Positions 7,581 to 15,315 are shown, counted from the first letter of the stretch. The stretch: 15,561 bases of DNA from TMED26 sp002694075 (GCA_036160575.1 JAYYDT010000139.1:1-15561), one strand, 5' to 3'. Made by a program: numbers and translations. Notes: generated from the sequence alone by a model not told the origin.

Positions 7581-8879
7581 ATGGTGCAGCGCCGCGACCG
7601 CCCCGACCGCCCCGCTAGCCGTCGCGGGTTCCCCTTGTGCGCCGGCCCTTTGTGTGTCGGCCCTTTGGGCGCGGGCCTTTCAATCGGGGGCTTGGCGATC
7701 TTGGCCCTGGTGACCCTGGCGCCGCCGGTGCCGGCCCAGGCGGCCGACGCGCCCTATGACCCCTTCGACCGTTGCGCCTTTTACGCCGGCGACCCGGACT
7801 ATCCCGAGGTCAGCGCTCGCAACCCAAAGCCGGTGGCGGGTTATCTTGGCGACCTGTCGCGGGTTTACGGCCGGCCCTTCGACTTCATCGAGGTGGCGCC
7901 GGCGATCGAACACTGCGAAGCCGCCGTCGCCCATCCGGACGCCCAGCCGCGGCATGGCTATTTCCTGGCCCGCGCCTATCTGCGGCACGGCGCCGTCGAC
8001 AAAGCTTTTCCCTTGTTGATCGAAACCGCCCGCCAGGGCGAGCCGGGCAGCGTCGCTCTCATGCTGGACAATGTGAACAACCCGCATATGAAAATCGACC
8101 GGGCCGGGGAGCTGTTCCCGCTGGCGGCGAAAATGATCGCCCCCGGCGGGGTCGGCGAGCGTCGCCGCTATGGTTATATATTCTATCGCGCCCTCGATGT
8201 GCCGGCGGTTGTGAAGGCGCCGGGCGCCTATCGGAACGCGCGCGCCATGGCCGAGAAATTCGGCGAAGGGGGCACGCCCTATCTCTATTTCCGGCGCCAT
8301 CCGCGGTCTCCGCGCTTCACCCCAGAAAAGGGCGAGGCGGCGGCCTTCCGCCAGCGTTATCGCTTCCTGACGGCCAACGCGCGGGCCGATTTTCCGCAAA
8401 TCTACGACCAATTGGCGCTTTCGCTGCTGCGCTATGACGCGGCCAAACAGGGCGGCGTCAGCCTGGCCGATTTCATGGCCGGCGAGGACGTCAACCTGCT
8501 CGGCGAAGATTTGCAAACCACTATCACCGAGCGTTTGGCGCGCCTCGGCGGCGATCGGCGTCGCCGGAAAGACCTTTACCAATGGGCGGTTCGGGTCGGC
8601 GTCGCCCTCGGCATCATGGAGAAACTCGGCGCGGCGTTTTACTGCAATTACATGGAAAGCTTCAAATTCCTCCGCCGGCAGATGATGGACGACCCCGGCT
8701 GGGCGGCCTTTCCGCGCTTCAAGGCGCGGGTGCTGACGGTGTTGAAAACCTGTTCGGCGCCGATCCAATGCCGCTTTTACCGGGCGCGCGCGGCGGACCC
8801 GTTTTTCCGCGCCGCCTTCGCCGCTTCGCGGGTGAAAAAACGCCATTACTGCCCGGCCATCGCCGGCGCCGCGCAATGA
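7581..8879 (+). CDS. Exported protein of unknown function with TPR/Sel1-like segment and six cysteines
   Basis: I do not recognise this 432-residue protein. Residues 1-54 look like a long signal peptide: a basic start (MVQRRDRPDRPASRRGF), a hydrophobic stretch at about 32-48, and a likely cleavage after AQA at 52-54. SRRGF at 13-17 resembles a twin-arginine motif, so Tat export is possible but unproven. In the mature part, residues about 107-160 (EHCEAAVAHPD then GYFLARAYLRHGAVDKAFPLLIETARQGE) have the helix-turn-helix spacing of TPR or Sel1-like repeats. The C-terminal 100 residues (LYQWAVRVGVALGIMEKLGAAF onward) look like a separate helical domain. Six cysteines (C65, C112, C355, C391, C397, C424) could form disulfides in the periplasm. 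It stands alone between paaR and an acyl-CoA synthetase; no role in either pathway can be inferred. Confidence 0.8.
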   Translation: MVQRRDRPDRPASRRGFPLCAGPLCVGPLGAGLSIGGLAILALVTLAPPVPAQAADAPYDPFDRCAFYAGDPDYPEVSARNPKPVAGYLGDLSRVYGRPFDFIEVAPAIEHCEAAVAHPDAQPRHGYFLARAYLRHGAVDKAFPLLIETARQGEPGSVALMLDNVNNPHMKIDRAGELFPLAAKMIAPGGVGERRRYGYIFYRALDVPAVVKAPGAYRNARAMAEKFGEGGTPYLYFRRHPRSPRFTPEKGEAAAFRQRYRFLTANARADFPQIYDQLALSLLRYDAAKQGGVSLADFMAGEDVNLLGEDLQTTITERLARLGGDRRRRKDLYQWAVRVGVALGIMEKLGAAFYCNYMESFKFLRRQMMDDPGWAAFPRFKARVLTVLKTCSAPIQCRFYRARAADPFFRAAFAASRVKKRHYCPAIAGAAQ

Positions 8880-8916
8880 CCCGCGCGGTATCGCCGCCGG
8901 GCGCGGCCCCTGCCGG

Positions 8917-8945
8917 TTGACAGCCGGGCCGTCCAGGGGGTAGGG
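8917..8945 (+). promoter_or_regulatory. Weak candidate promoter for the acyl-CoA synthetase gene
   Basis: TTGACA at 8917-8922 is a consensus -35 in the 101-base gap before the gene, but the hexamer 17 bases on (GTAGGG, 8940-8945) is a poor -10. The gap is otherwise very GC-rich. Low confidence. Confidence 0.3.
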
Positions 8946-8980
8946 GCTCGGGCTCCGTTTCCGTCTTCGAGGCAGAGCCC

Positions 8981-10480
8981 ATGACCCTTCGCACGCTTCT
9001 CGACACCGGCGCCGCTTCCGCCGCCGCGCTCACCGCGCCGGGCCGCCCGACCCTCGACTACGCCGGCCTGCGCGCCCATGTCGACGCCATCGGCCGGCAA
9101 TTGGCCGGCCAGGGGCTCGGCGCCGGCGACCGGGTGGCCATCGTCCTGCCCAACGGCCCGGAAATGGCTGCGGCCTTTTTGGCGGTCGCCGCCCATATGT
9201 CGGCGGCGCCGCTGAACCCGGCCTATAAGCAAAGCGAATACGCCTTCTATCTGGAGGATTTGAAGCCGGCCCTGGTGATCGTCGCCGAAGGCAGCGACAA
9301 CCCGGTGCGCGCCGCCGCGGCGGGTTTGAACATTCCGGTGGTCGAGGCGGCGGTGCCGGCGGGCGCGCCGGCCGGTGTGTTCACCTTGTTCGAAAAAGAG
9401 GCCGCCATCGCGCCCGCCGGGGCCGATCAGGAAGCCTTGGTGCTGCACACCTCGGGCACCACCTCGCGGCCGAAAGTGGTGCCGCTGCTCCAGCGCAATA
9501 TCCTCGCCTCGACCGGCAATATCGCCGCCAGCCTGGAGTTGACCGCCGCCGACCATTGCCTGAACATTATGCCGCTGTTCCATATCCACGGGCTGATCGC
9601 GGTGCTCGCCACCAGCCTCGGCGTCGGCGCCTCGGTGTGTTGCGGCGCCGGCTTCAACGCCCTGAAATTCTTCGACCTGGCGCGAACCGAGCAAATCACC
9701 TGGTATTCCGGTGTGCCGACCATGCACCAGGCCATCCTGATGCGCGCCCAGCGCCAGCCCGAGGCGGCGCGCGCCCTTGGCCTGCGTCTGATCCGGTCGA
9801 GCTCGGCCTCACTGCCGCCGGCGGTGTTCGAGGAGTTGACGGCAACCTTCGGCTGCCCGGTGATCGAGGCCTATGGCATGACCGAGGCGGCCCATCAGAT
9901 GACCTCCAACCCGCTTGGCGACGGCAAGCAAAAGGCCGGCTGCGTCGGCGTCGTAACCGCGCCGGAGGTCTGCATCATGGACGCCCAGGGCGCGCCGGTG
10001 GCGGCCGGCGGCGAGGGCGAGGTATGCATCCGCGGCGACAATGTCACGCCGGGCTATGAGAACAACCCCAAAGCCAACGCCGAAAGCTTCACCGACGGCT
10101 GGTTCCGCACCGGCGATCAGGGCTTTTTCGACGCCGACGGCTATCTCAAGATCACCGGCCGGTTGAAGGAGATCATCAACCGGGGCGGCGAAAAGGTCTC
10201 GCCCCTGGAGGTTGACAATGTGCTGATGGAACATCCGGCGGTGCAGCAAGTGGTGACCTTCGCGGTGGCCGACAAAATGCTGGGCGAGGAAATCGGCGCG
10301 GCGGTGGTCCTGGCCGACGGCGGCGATTTGGACGCCGCCGGGCTGCGCGCCTACGCCGGCGAACATTTGGCCAAGTTCAAGATCCCCAAGCATGTGGTCT
10401 TCGTGACGGAAATTCCGAAGGGTGCGACCGGCAAGCTGCAACGCATCGGGCTGGCCGAAAAACTCGGCCTCGGCGACTGA
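8981..10480 (+). CDS. Acyl-CoA synthetase of the oxalate-CoA ligase (AAE3/Pcs60) type
   Basis: This adenylate-forming enzyme should activate a small carboxylic acid to its CoA thioester with ATP. The 499 residues hold HTSGTTSRPK at 156-165 (ATP loop), PLFHIHGL near 193-200, IRSSSASLPP near 271-280, EAYGMTEAAHQM near 294-305, the GWFRTGDQGFFDADGYLKITGR hinge region near 372-394, and the catalytic lysine K485 (GATGKLQR). The SGTTSRPK variant, the LNPAYKQSEYAFYL stretch and the IINRGGEKVSPLEVDNVLMEHPAV segment recall plant AAE3 and yeast Pcs60 oxalyl-CoA synthetases more than fatty-acid, malonate or acetate ligases. Oxalate is therefore the first guess, but the substrate is not proven by sequence. 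ATG 8981 follows a GAGGCAGAG ribosome site. A dehydrogenase gene follows 15 bases later, so the two are probably co-transcribed. Confidence 0.85.
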   Translation: MTLRTLLDTGAASAAALTAPGRPTLDYAGLRAHVDAIGRQLAGQGLGAGDRVAIVLPNGPEMAAAFLAVAAHMSAAPLNPAYKQSEYAFYLEDLKPALVIVAEGSDNPVRAAAAGLNIPVVEAAVPAGAPAGVFTLFEKEAAIAPAGADQEALVLHTSGTTSRPKVVPLLQRNILASTGNIAASLELTAADHCLNIMPLFHIHGLIAVLATSLGVGASVCCGAGFNALKFFDLARTEQITWYSGVPTMHQAILMRAQRQPEAARALGLRLIRSSSASLPPAVFEELTATFGCPVIEAYGMTEAAHQMTSNPLGDGKQKAGCVGVVTAPEVCIMDAQGAPVAAGGEGEVCIRGDNVTPGYENNPKANAESFTDGWFRTGDQGFFDADGYLKITGRLKEIINRGGEKVSPLEVDNVLMEHPAVQQVVTFAVADKMLGEEIGAAVVLADGGDLDAAGLRAYAGEHLAKFKIPKHVVFVTEIPKGATGKLQRIGLAEKLGLGD

Positions 10481-10495
10481 CGAAAGGGGCGGGCG

Positions 10496-11488
10496 ATGAC
10501 CAAGATCTGCGTTTTCGGGGCCGGCGCGATTGGCGGCTATCTGGCCGGCGCTTTATCCGACGCCGGCGCCGAGGTCAGCTTGATCGCCCGCGGGCCGCAT
10601 CTGGCGGCGATCCGCGAGAAGGGCCTCGGCCTCGACATCGACGGCGCGGTTCGGCGCTATGATCTGCCGGCGACCGACAGGGCGGCCGAACTCGGCCCCC
10701 AGGATTATGTGATTCTGGCGGTCAAAGCCCATGGCATTCCCAAGATCGTCGGTGATTTGGCGCCGCTGTTGGGGCCGGAAACGGCGGTGGTGCCGGCGGT
10801 CAACGGCTTGCCCTGGTGGTATTTCCACCGGGCGGCGAGCGGCACAGCGCTTGACGACCAGCCCTTGCAGGCGGTCGATCCCGGCGGCGCCATTTGGCGC
10901 GCGCTGGGGCCGGAGCGGGCGATTGGCTGCGTCGTCTATCCGGCCTGCGAAATCGCCGAACCGGGCCTGGTCCGCCATTTGGAGGGTAATCGCTTTTCCT
11001 TGGGCGAGCCCTCGGGCGAGGCTTCGGCGCGGGTTAAAACCCTGTCCCAATTGATGATCGCCGGCGGCTTGAAGGCGCCGCAGAAAAAGCGCATCCGCGA
11101 CGAGATTTGGATCAAGCTGTGGGGCAATTGCTCGTTCAATCCGGTCTCGGCCCTGACCGGCGCGCCCTTGGACAAGATCGGCGGCGACGCGGAAGCGCGC
11201 GCCCTGGTCGCCGAAATCATGGCCGAGGTGCAAACCATCGGCGAGGCGGTCGGCGCCAAGTTCAATGTCACGATCGAGGCGCGCATCGACGGCGCGGCGG
11301 CGATTGTCGGCCACAAACCCTCGACCCGTCAGGATATCGAGGCGGGCCGGCCGCTCGAGATCGACCCGCTGGTCGGCACCGTGTTGGAATTGGCCGACCG
11401 CCTGGACATTCCGGCGCCGGCCCTTCGCCATGTCAGCGCGCTGTTGAAACTTCAGGCCAAGACCCTGGGCCTCTACGCCCGGTCGTAA
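10496..11488 (+). CDS. 2-dehydropantoate 2-reductase (ketopantoate reductase) family dehydrogenase
   Basis: Members of the PanE/ApbA family reduce a 2-keto acid to a 2-hydroxy acid with NADPH; the classic substrate is ketopantoate in coenzyme A synthesis. The 330 residues have a Rossmann N-terminus with the GAGAIGGYLAGAL dinucleotide loop at 8-20, ILAVKAHGIP at 73-82, and the helical C-terminal domain with the expected catalytic K207 (IWIKLWGNCSFNP) and E288 (RPLEIDPLVG). KPSTRQDIEAGRPLEI at 274-289 is a family hallmark. Many bacteria have several paralogues acting on other keto acids. The position 15 bases after a CoA ligase suggests a catabolic partner rather than housekeeping pantothenate synthesis, though the latter is not excluded. 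The gene ends 4 bases from the convergent isomerase-like gene. Confidence 0.9.
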   Translation: MTKICVFGAGAIGGYLAGALSDAGAEVSLIARGPHLAAIREKGLGLDIDGAVRRYDLPATDRAAELGPQDYVILAVKAHGIPKIVGDLAPLLGPETAVVPAVNGLPWWYFHRAASGTALDDQPLQAVDPGGAIWRALGPERAIGCVVYPACEIAEPGLVRHLEGNRFSLGEPSGEASARVKTLSQLMIAGGLKAPQKKRIRDEIWIKLWGNCSFNPVSALTGAPLDKIGGDAEARALVAEIMAEVQTIGEAVGAKFNVTIEARIDGAAAIVGHKPSTRQDIEAGRPLEIDPLVGTVLELADRLDIPAPALRHVSALLKLQAKTLGLYARS

Positions 11489-11492
11489 AGCA

Positions 11493-12125
11493 TCAGCGTT
11501 TGCGTTCGGCGGCGGGCGGCAGGTCGCTGATCCGGCGGGCCTCGGGATTATCGAGCAGCGTCGGATCGTCGAGCCAGGCGCACAGCATCTCGAACATGTC
11601 ATCGCCCCAGAACAAGTGGTCTTCGATGACGAAACTGGGCACGCCATAGACGCCGGCGGCGACCGCCTCGTCGGTGTTTTGGCGAAGCTGGTCCTTGACC
11701 GCCGGGGCGCCGGTGGCGGCGGCCAGATCGTCGACCCCAAGATCGGCCGCCAGGGCTTTTAAAGCGGCCGGATCCTGGCCGTCGCCACCCTGGGCCCAGA
11801 GATGGTCGAAAATCGCCCCGACCACCGCCGGCGTGCTGCCGAGGGCGAGGGTCAGGCGCAGCAAGGTGAGCGGGTTGAACGGGTGTCGCGGCGGCGCCGT
11901 GAAGGGCAGACCGCGAGCCCGCGCCCGCCATTGGCAGAGCAGAAAGGTATGGGCCTTTTTGGCCGGAATCTCGGCCGGGCCAAGCTGGCCCCAAGCGTTC
12001 AGCAAGCCGGCGAACAACACCGGGCGCAAGGTCACCTCGACGTCCTTGGGAAGAGCGCGCAGTTGGTGAAACTGCAAATAGGCGTAGGGCGAGATGTAGT
12101 CGAAAAACCAATCGGCCTGGCGCAT
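11493..12125 (-). CDS. DsbA-fold protein, 2-hydroxychromene-2-carboxylate isomerase family
   Basis: This family shares the thioredoxin/GST-kappa fold; its known member isomerises 2-hydroxychromene-2-carboxylate using glutathione in naphthalene breakdown. The 210-residue product starts MRQADWFFDYISPYAYLQFH, with S12 in the SPYAY motif where true thiol oxidoreductases have CxxC, so it is unlikely to be a disulfide enzyme. The cis-proline loop appears as GVYGVPSFVIED near 166-177, followed by LFWGDD. The ATG at 12125 is chosen over an in-frame start at 12248 because the extra 41 residues are basic, low-complexity and lie in the divergent promoter region. No other naphthalene gene is seen, so the true substrate is unknown. 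It converges on the dehydrogenase gene with only 4 bases between stops. Confidence 0.86.
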   Translation of the reverse strand: MRQADWFFDYISPYAYLQFHQLRALPKDVEVTLRPVLFAGLLNAWGQLGPAEIPAKKAHTFLLCQWRARARGLPFTAPPRHPFNPLTLLRLTLALGSTPAVVGAIFDHLWAQGGDGQDPAALKALAADLGVDDLAAATGAPAVKDQLRQNTDEAVAAGVYGVPSFVIEDHLFWGDDMFEMLCAWLDDPTLLDNPEARRISDLPPAAERKR

Positions 12126-12304
12126 GGGACCTGTCTCCGGAAAACCGCGCGGGACGCCAGGATAGCAGAGTGACGGCCGGCGGGCGAAAAACCGCCGCTG
12201 TTTTCGCCGCCGCGGGTGAAATGTCGCAGCGGACAGATCGCCTTGCATGAATTAGGCTGACAGCGGCGGCGCCGCGCCGTCACCGCGCGAGAGGAGAGAG
12301 CGCC
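12126..12304. promoter_or_regulatory. Divergent intergenic region with inverted repeat
   Basis: This 179-base gap separates the leftward isomerase-like gene from the rightward ammonia-lyase gene and must hold both promoters. A perfect 8-bp inverted repeat, GGCGAAAA (12183-12190) and TTTTCGCC (12201-12208), is separated by 10 bases. On the leftward strand TATCCT (12164-12159) is a fair -10 for the isomerase-like gene, with no convincing -35. GAGAGGAGAGAG (12291-12302) is the ribosome site of the ammonia-lyase. I cannot place the rightward promoter. Confidence 0.45.
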
Positions 12305-13489
12305 ATGGCCGATGTCAAGGAATGGGATTGGGTGATCAACCGCCATCAGCCGACCGCGCCGGTCGCCGGCGCCGGGGTGTTGACCGCCGCCGGGCTGGCC
12401 GCCGCCAAGGCCGAGATCACCGCTTGGCCCGATTACGCGCCGACGCCGCTGCATGATCTCGCCGGCCTGGCCGGCGCGCTCGGCTTCGCGCGGTTGTTTT
12501 ACAAAGACGAAAGCGCCCGCTTCACGCTGCGCAGTTTCAAGGCCCTGGGCGGCGCCTACGCGGTCATTCGCCAGGCTCAGGCGTTCCTCAAAACCCGCTT
12601 GGGCGAGACCGTGGCGACCGCCGACATTCGCGCCGGCCGCTACCGCGACGCGCTCGCCGACTGGACCGTGTGCACCGCCACCGACGGCAATCACGGCCGC
12701 TCGGTGGCCTGGGGCGCGCAGATGATCGGCTGCCGGGCGGTGATCTACATTCACGCCGAGGTCAGCGCCGGCCGCCAGCAAGCGATGGAAGGGTTTGGCG
12801 CCGAGGTGCGGCGGATCGCCGGCAATTACGACGACTCCGTGCGGATCGCCGCCGAAACCGCCGCCGAGGCGGACTGGGTGGTGGTTTCCGACACTTCCTG
12901 GCCCGGCTACGCGGCGATCCCCACCGATGTCATGCATGGTTATATGTTGATGGCCGACGAGGCGATTGACCAACTCGACGGGCGCGTGCCGAGCCATGTT
13001 TTCCTGCAAGGCGGGGTCGGCGGCATGGCCGCCGCGGTGGCCGCCACCTTCGAGCTCCGCTTTGGCGCCAAGCGACCGAAAATCATTGTCGCCGAGCCGT
13101 CCTTGGCCGCTTGCTTGTTCGCCACCGCCAAGGCCGGCGCGCCGGTCACCATCGAAGGCGACCTCGCGACCTTGATGGCCGGCTTGGCGGCCGGCGAGGT
13201 GTCGCCCCTGGCCTGGACCGTGCTGCGCTCGGTCGCCGACGGTTTCGTCTATGTGCCTGACGGCGACGTGCCGCCGTTGATGCGCCGGTTGGCGGCGCCG
13301 GCCGGCGGTGACCCGGCGGTCGAGGCCGGCGAGTCGGCGCTCTGCGGCTTGGCGGCGGCGCTACGGATCGCCGGCGAAGCAGAGGCCGCCGCCGCGTTCC
13401 AATTAGACGCCGCCAGCGAGGTGCTGATTTTCGGCTCCGAAGGGGCGACCGATCCCACCCTTTACGCCGAATTGGTCAGCGCCGCCTGA
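12305..13489 (+). CDS. dpaL: Diaminopropionate ammonia-lyase (PLP-dependent)
   Basis: This enzyme splits 2,3-diaminopropionate (D or L) into pyruvate and two ammonia, using pyridoxal phosphate. The 394 residues match the family (E. coli enzyme about 398). It has PTPLHDLAGLAGALG near 46-60, FYKDESARFTLRSFKALGGAYA at 65-86 with the PLP Schiff-base lysine K79, CTATDGNHGRSVAWGAQ at 123-139 with the conserved D127, SDTSWPGY at 195-202 with D196, and the glycine-rich phosphate loop GGVGGMAAAV near 236-245. The DGNHGR form and SDTSWPGY separate it from threonine dehydratase. The ATG at 12305 has a strong ribosome site. An alpha/beta hydrolase follows after 27 bases, probably in the same operon. Confidence 0.93.
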   Translation: MADVKEWDWVINRHQPTAPVAGAGVLTAAGLAAAKAEITAWPDYAPTPLHDLAGLAGALGFARLFYKDESARFTLRSFKALGGAYAVIRQAQAFLKTRLGETVATADIRAGRYRDALADWTVCTATDGNHGRSVAWGAQMIGCRAVIYIHAEVSAGRQQAMEGFGAEVRRIAGNYDDSVRIAAETAAEADWVVVSDTSWPGYAAIPTDVMHGYMLMADEAIDQLDGRVPSHVFLQGGVGGMAAAVAATFELRFGAKRPKIIVAEPSLAACLFATAKAGAPVTIEGDLATLMAGLAAGEVSPLAWTVLRSVADGFVYVPDGDVPPLMRRLAAPAGGDPAVEAGESALCGLAAALRIAGEAEAAAAFQLDAASEVLIFGSEGATDPTLYAELVSAA

Positions 13490-13516
13490 GGCGGGCGCGT
13501 CTCGGAGGCTGGTCCC

Positions 13517-14320
13517 ATGCCCTTCGCCGACCTTGACGATGGCGCGATCTTTTACGAGCGGCGAGGCACCGGTCCGGCGGTGTTTTTGATCCCGCCGGTC
13601 AGCCGTGGCCCCGAGGGCTTGGACCCGTTTATCGACCTCCTGGCCGGCGATTTTGAGGTGATTCGCCACGACCAACGCGGGCTGGGGGCGAGCCCGCCGG
13701 CGGCCGGGCAACGCGGGCCGGTGCCGCTGGCCCAGCGCGCGGCGGCGGCCTTCGACCTGCTGGACCATTTGGGCGTCGACGACGTCCACGTGGTCGGCCA
13801 CTCGACCGGCTGCGGCATCGCCCTGGAGATGTGGCGGACGGCGTCGGCGCGGATCAACAGCCTGACCTTGGCCGCGCCGTGGAGCCATGGCGACGCCCAA
13901 TTGGTGACCATGCAAAACCTGCGGGTGGCGGCGGCCCGTGCGTTGAGCCCGGCCGACTACGCCACCTATAACGCCAGTTTGTTGTTTCCGCCGTGGTACC
14001 GCCAACGCTTCGCCGCCGGCTTCGAGGCGCTGGCGGCGGCCGCCGTGGACCACCCGCAGGACGCCGAGGTGATCGCCAACGGCTTGATCCCAATCCTCAA
14101 TTTCGACGGTCGGTCCATCGCCGAAACAGTGACCTGTCCGGTTCTGATCATCGCCGCCGGTGACGACCAGTTGATGCCGCCCTGGCATGGCCGGGCCTAT
14201 GTCGATCTGATAAACGGCAGCCAAAATGTCGTGTTGGACAGCGGCGGTCACATGGTGCTGGAGACGTGCCGGGAGCGCGTTGCCGCGTTGATCTTGGATT
14301 TTATGTCCGCGGCCGCCTGA
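13517..14320 (+). CDS. Alpha/beta hydrolase of unknown substrate
   Basis: This 267-residue protein has the alpha/beta-hydrolase fold and an intact Ser-Asp-His triad: nucleophile elbow GHSTGCG with S96, acid D217 in AAGDDQLMPP, and H245 in DSGGHMVLE. The oxyanion strand region is LIPPVSRGPEGLDPF near 24-38, and HDQRGLGAS at 51-59 is the usual loop before the nucleophile. No signal peptide or membrane segment is seen, so it is cytoplasmic. The start has a GGAGG ribosome site (13504-13508) 8 bases upstream. Its place 27 bases after the ammonia-lyase suggests it cleaves an ester or amide in the same route, but the family is too broad to name a substrate. It ends 7 bases from the convergent M19-family gene. 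Confidence 0.85.
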   Translation: MPFADLDDGAIFYERRGTGPAVFLIPPVSRGPEGLDPFIDLLAGDFEVIRHDQRGLGASPPAAGQRGPVPLAQRAAAAFDLLDHLGVDDVHVVGHSTGCGIALEMWRTASARINSLTLAAPWSHGDAQLVTMQNLRVAAARALSPADYATYNASLLFPPWYRQRFAAGFEALAAAAVDHPQDAEVIANGLIPILNFDGRSIAETVTCPVLIIAAGDDQLMPPWHGRAYVDLINGSQNVVLDSGGHMVLETCRERVAALILDFMSAAA

Positions 14321-14327
14321 GAGGCGG

Positions 14328-15305
14328 TCAGTGAGGTCGCCATACCTCGCCCAAAAAGCGCAGCCAGTTCTCGCCCAGGACCCGGCGGATACGGGTTTCC
14401 GACCAGCCGGCGCGTTCCATGGCGGGAATGAAATTGCCGAAATCGCCCAGTGTTTCCAATCCTTTGGGCATCGGCGGCACTTGGTCGTAGATCGGGGTGG
14501 TCGGCTGACCACTGCCCATGTTGCGGGTGAGGTATTCGAAAAAGGCGATGTCCTGGTCCTGCACCCAATCGGTGCCGATGCCGACCGCTTCCTCGCCAAC
14601 GAGATCGATCATGTAGGTCATCGCCGTAACGCAGTCATCGAGGGTGGCGTCGGCGCCTTGCGGTAGAAACGGGGTGTAGCTGGCGAAACCGACGAAGCCA
14701 CCCCGGTCGGCGATGGCCTTCAATTGGTCGTCGGTTTTATTGCGCGCGTGCTGTTTCAACATCGGGCAGCAATGGGTATAGGCGACCGGCGCTTTGGAAT
14801 GGGCGATGGCGTCGGCGCTGGTTTGCGGGCCGACATGGGAGAGATCGATCAACATGCCGAGGTGGTTTAACTCCTCGACCACATGACGGCCGAAATTGGA
14901 GAGGCCGGGGTCGGTTGGCTCCCAGCAGCCGGCGCCGACCAGATTTTGGGTGTTGTAGGTCAATTGCACCACGCGAATGCCGAGTTGGTGGAACAGGCGC
15001 AAATTCGCGACGTCGTTGTCGATGGCGCTGCTGTTCTGCCAGCCGAGGATGACGCCGACCTTGCCGGTCTGTTTGGCGGTTTTGATGTCGGCGGCGGTGC
15101 GCACCGGCATGATGATGTCGTCATGCACCTCGAACCATTCCAGCCATTGGGCGATATTGGCCATGGTTTGGCGGAAGTCGTGCCATACCGAACAGGTGCA
15201 GTGGACGGTGGTGATGCCGCCCTTCGCCATGTCTTCGAACAGCGCTCTGGAAAAGCGCGCGATCACTAAACCATCAATCAAAATCGCGTCTTTATAATCG
15301 GACAT
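14328..15305 (-). CDS. Membrane dipeptidase (M19) family protein, divergent, with altered metal site
   Basis: M19 enzymes are zinc hydrolases that cleave dipeptides, often tolerating a D-amino acid at the C-terminal position. The 325-residue product has clear family blocks: GIRVVQLTYNTQNLVG near 109-124, SNFGRHVVEELNHLGMLIDLSHVG at 136-159 in two adjoining motifs with ligand H157, YTHCCPM with H178, RNKTDDQLKAIADRGGFVGF near 188-207, and GIGTDW with D246. However, the N-terminal HxD pair of canonical members is replaced by DGLVIARFS (11-19), and the bridging glutamate region reads LGWQNSS (87-93). I chose ATG 15305 (MSDYKD), with GGAGA six bases before it, over ATG 15317, which has no ribosome site. 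No signal peptide. Divergent from an aminoacylase-type gene. Confidence 0.85.
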   Translation of the reverse strand: MSDYKDAILIDGLVIARFSRALFEDMAKGGITTVHCTCSVWHDFRQTMANIAQWLEWFEVHDDIIMPVRTAADIKTAKQTGKVGVILGWQNSSAIDNDVANLRLFHQLGIRVVQLTYNTQNLVGAGCWEPTDPGLSNFGRHVVEELNHLGMLIDLSHVGPQTSADAIAHSKAPVAYTHCCPMLKQHARNKTDDQLKAIADRGGFVGFASYTPFLPQGADATLDDCVTAMTYMIDLVGEEAVGIGTDWVQDQDIAFFEYLTRNMGSGQPTTPIYDQVPPMPKGLETLGDFGNFIPAMERAGWSETRIRRVLGENWLRFLGEVWRPH

Positions 15306-15310
15306 AGCGT

Positions 15311-15315
15311 TCTCC
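15311..15315 (-). promoter_or_regulatory. Ribosome binding site deciding the M19 gene start
   Basis: On the minus strand GGAGA lies 5 to 6 bases before the ATG at 15305 and overlaps the alternative ATG at 15317. That alternative has only a distant GGGG upstream, so the shorter protein is favoured. Confidence 0.6.

Noticed and set aside
7680..8876. 398-codon open frame on the minus strand across the exported-protein gene
   Set aside because: The plus strand has a ribosome site, a signal peptide, a TPR-like segment and ordered cysteines. The minus frame has no such features and is rich in Arg, Gly and His as expected for a shadow.
10553..11740. 395-codon minus-strand open frame across the dehydrogenase and part of the isomerase-like gene
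   Set aside because: It crosses two well-supported genes and shows no family motifs.
12126..12248. Longer N-terminus for the isomerase-like protein
   Set aside because: The added residues are basic and unlike the family, and they come from the divergent promoter region.
13403..14599. 398-codon minus-strand open frame across the alpha/beta hydrolase and the end of the M19 gene
   Set aside because: It is out of frame with the M19 gene and antisense to an intact Ser-Asp-His hydrolase.
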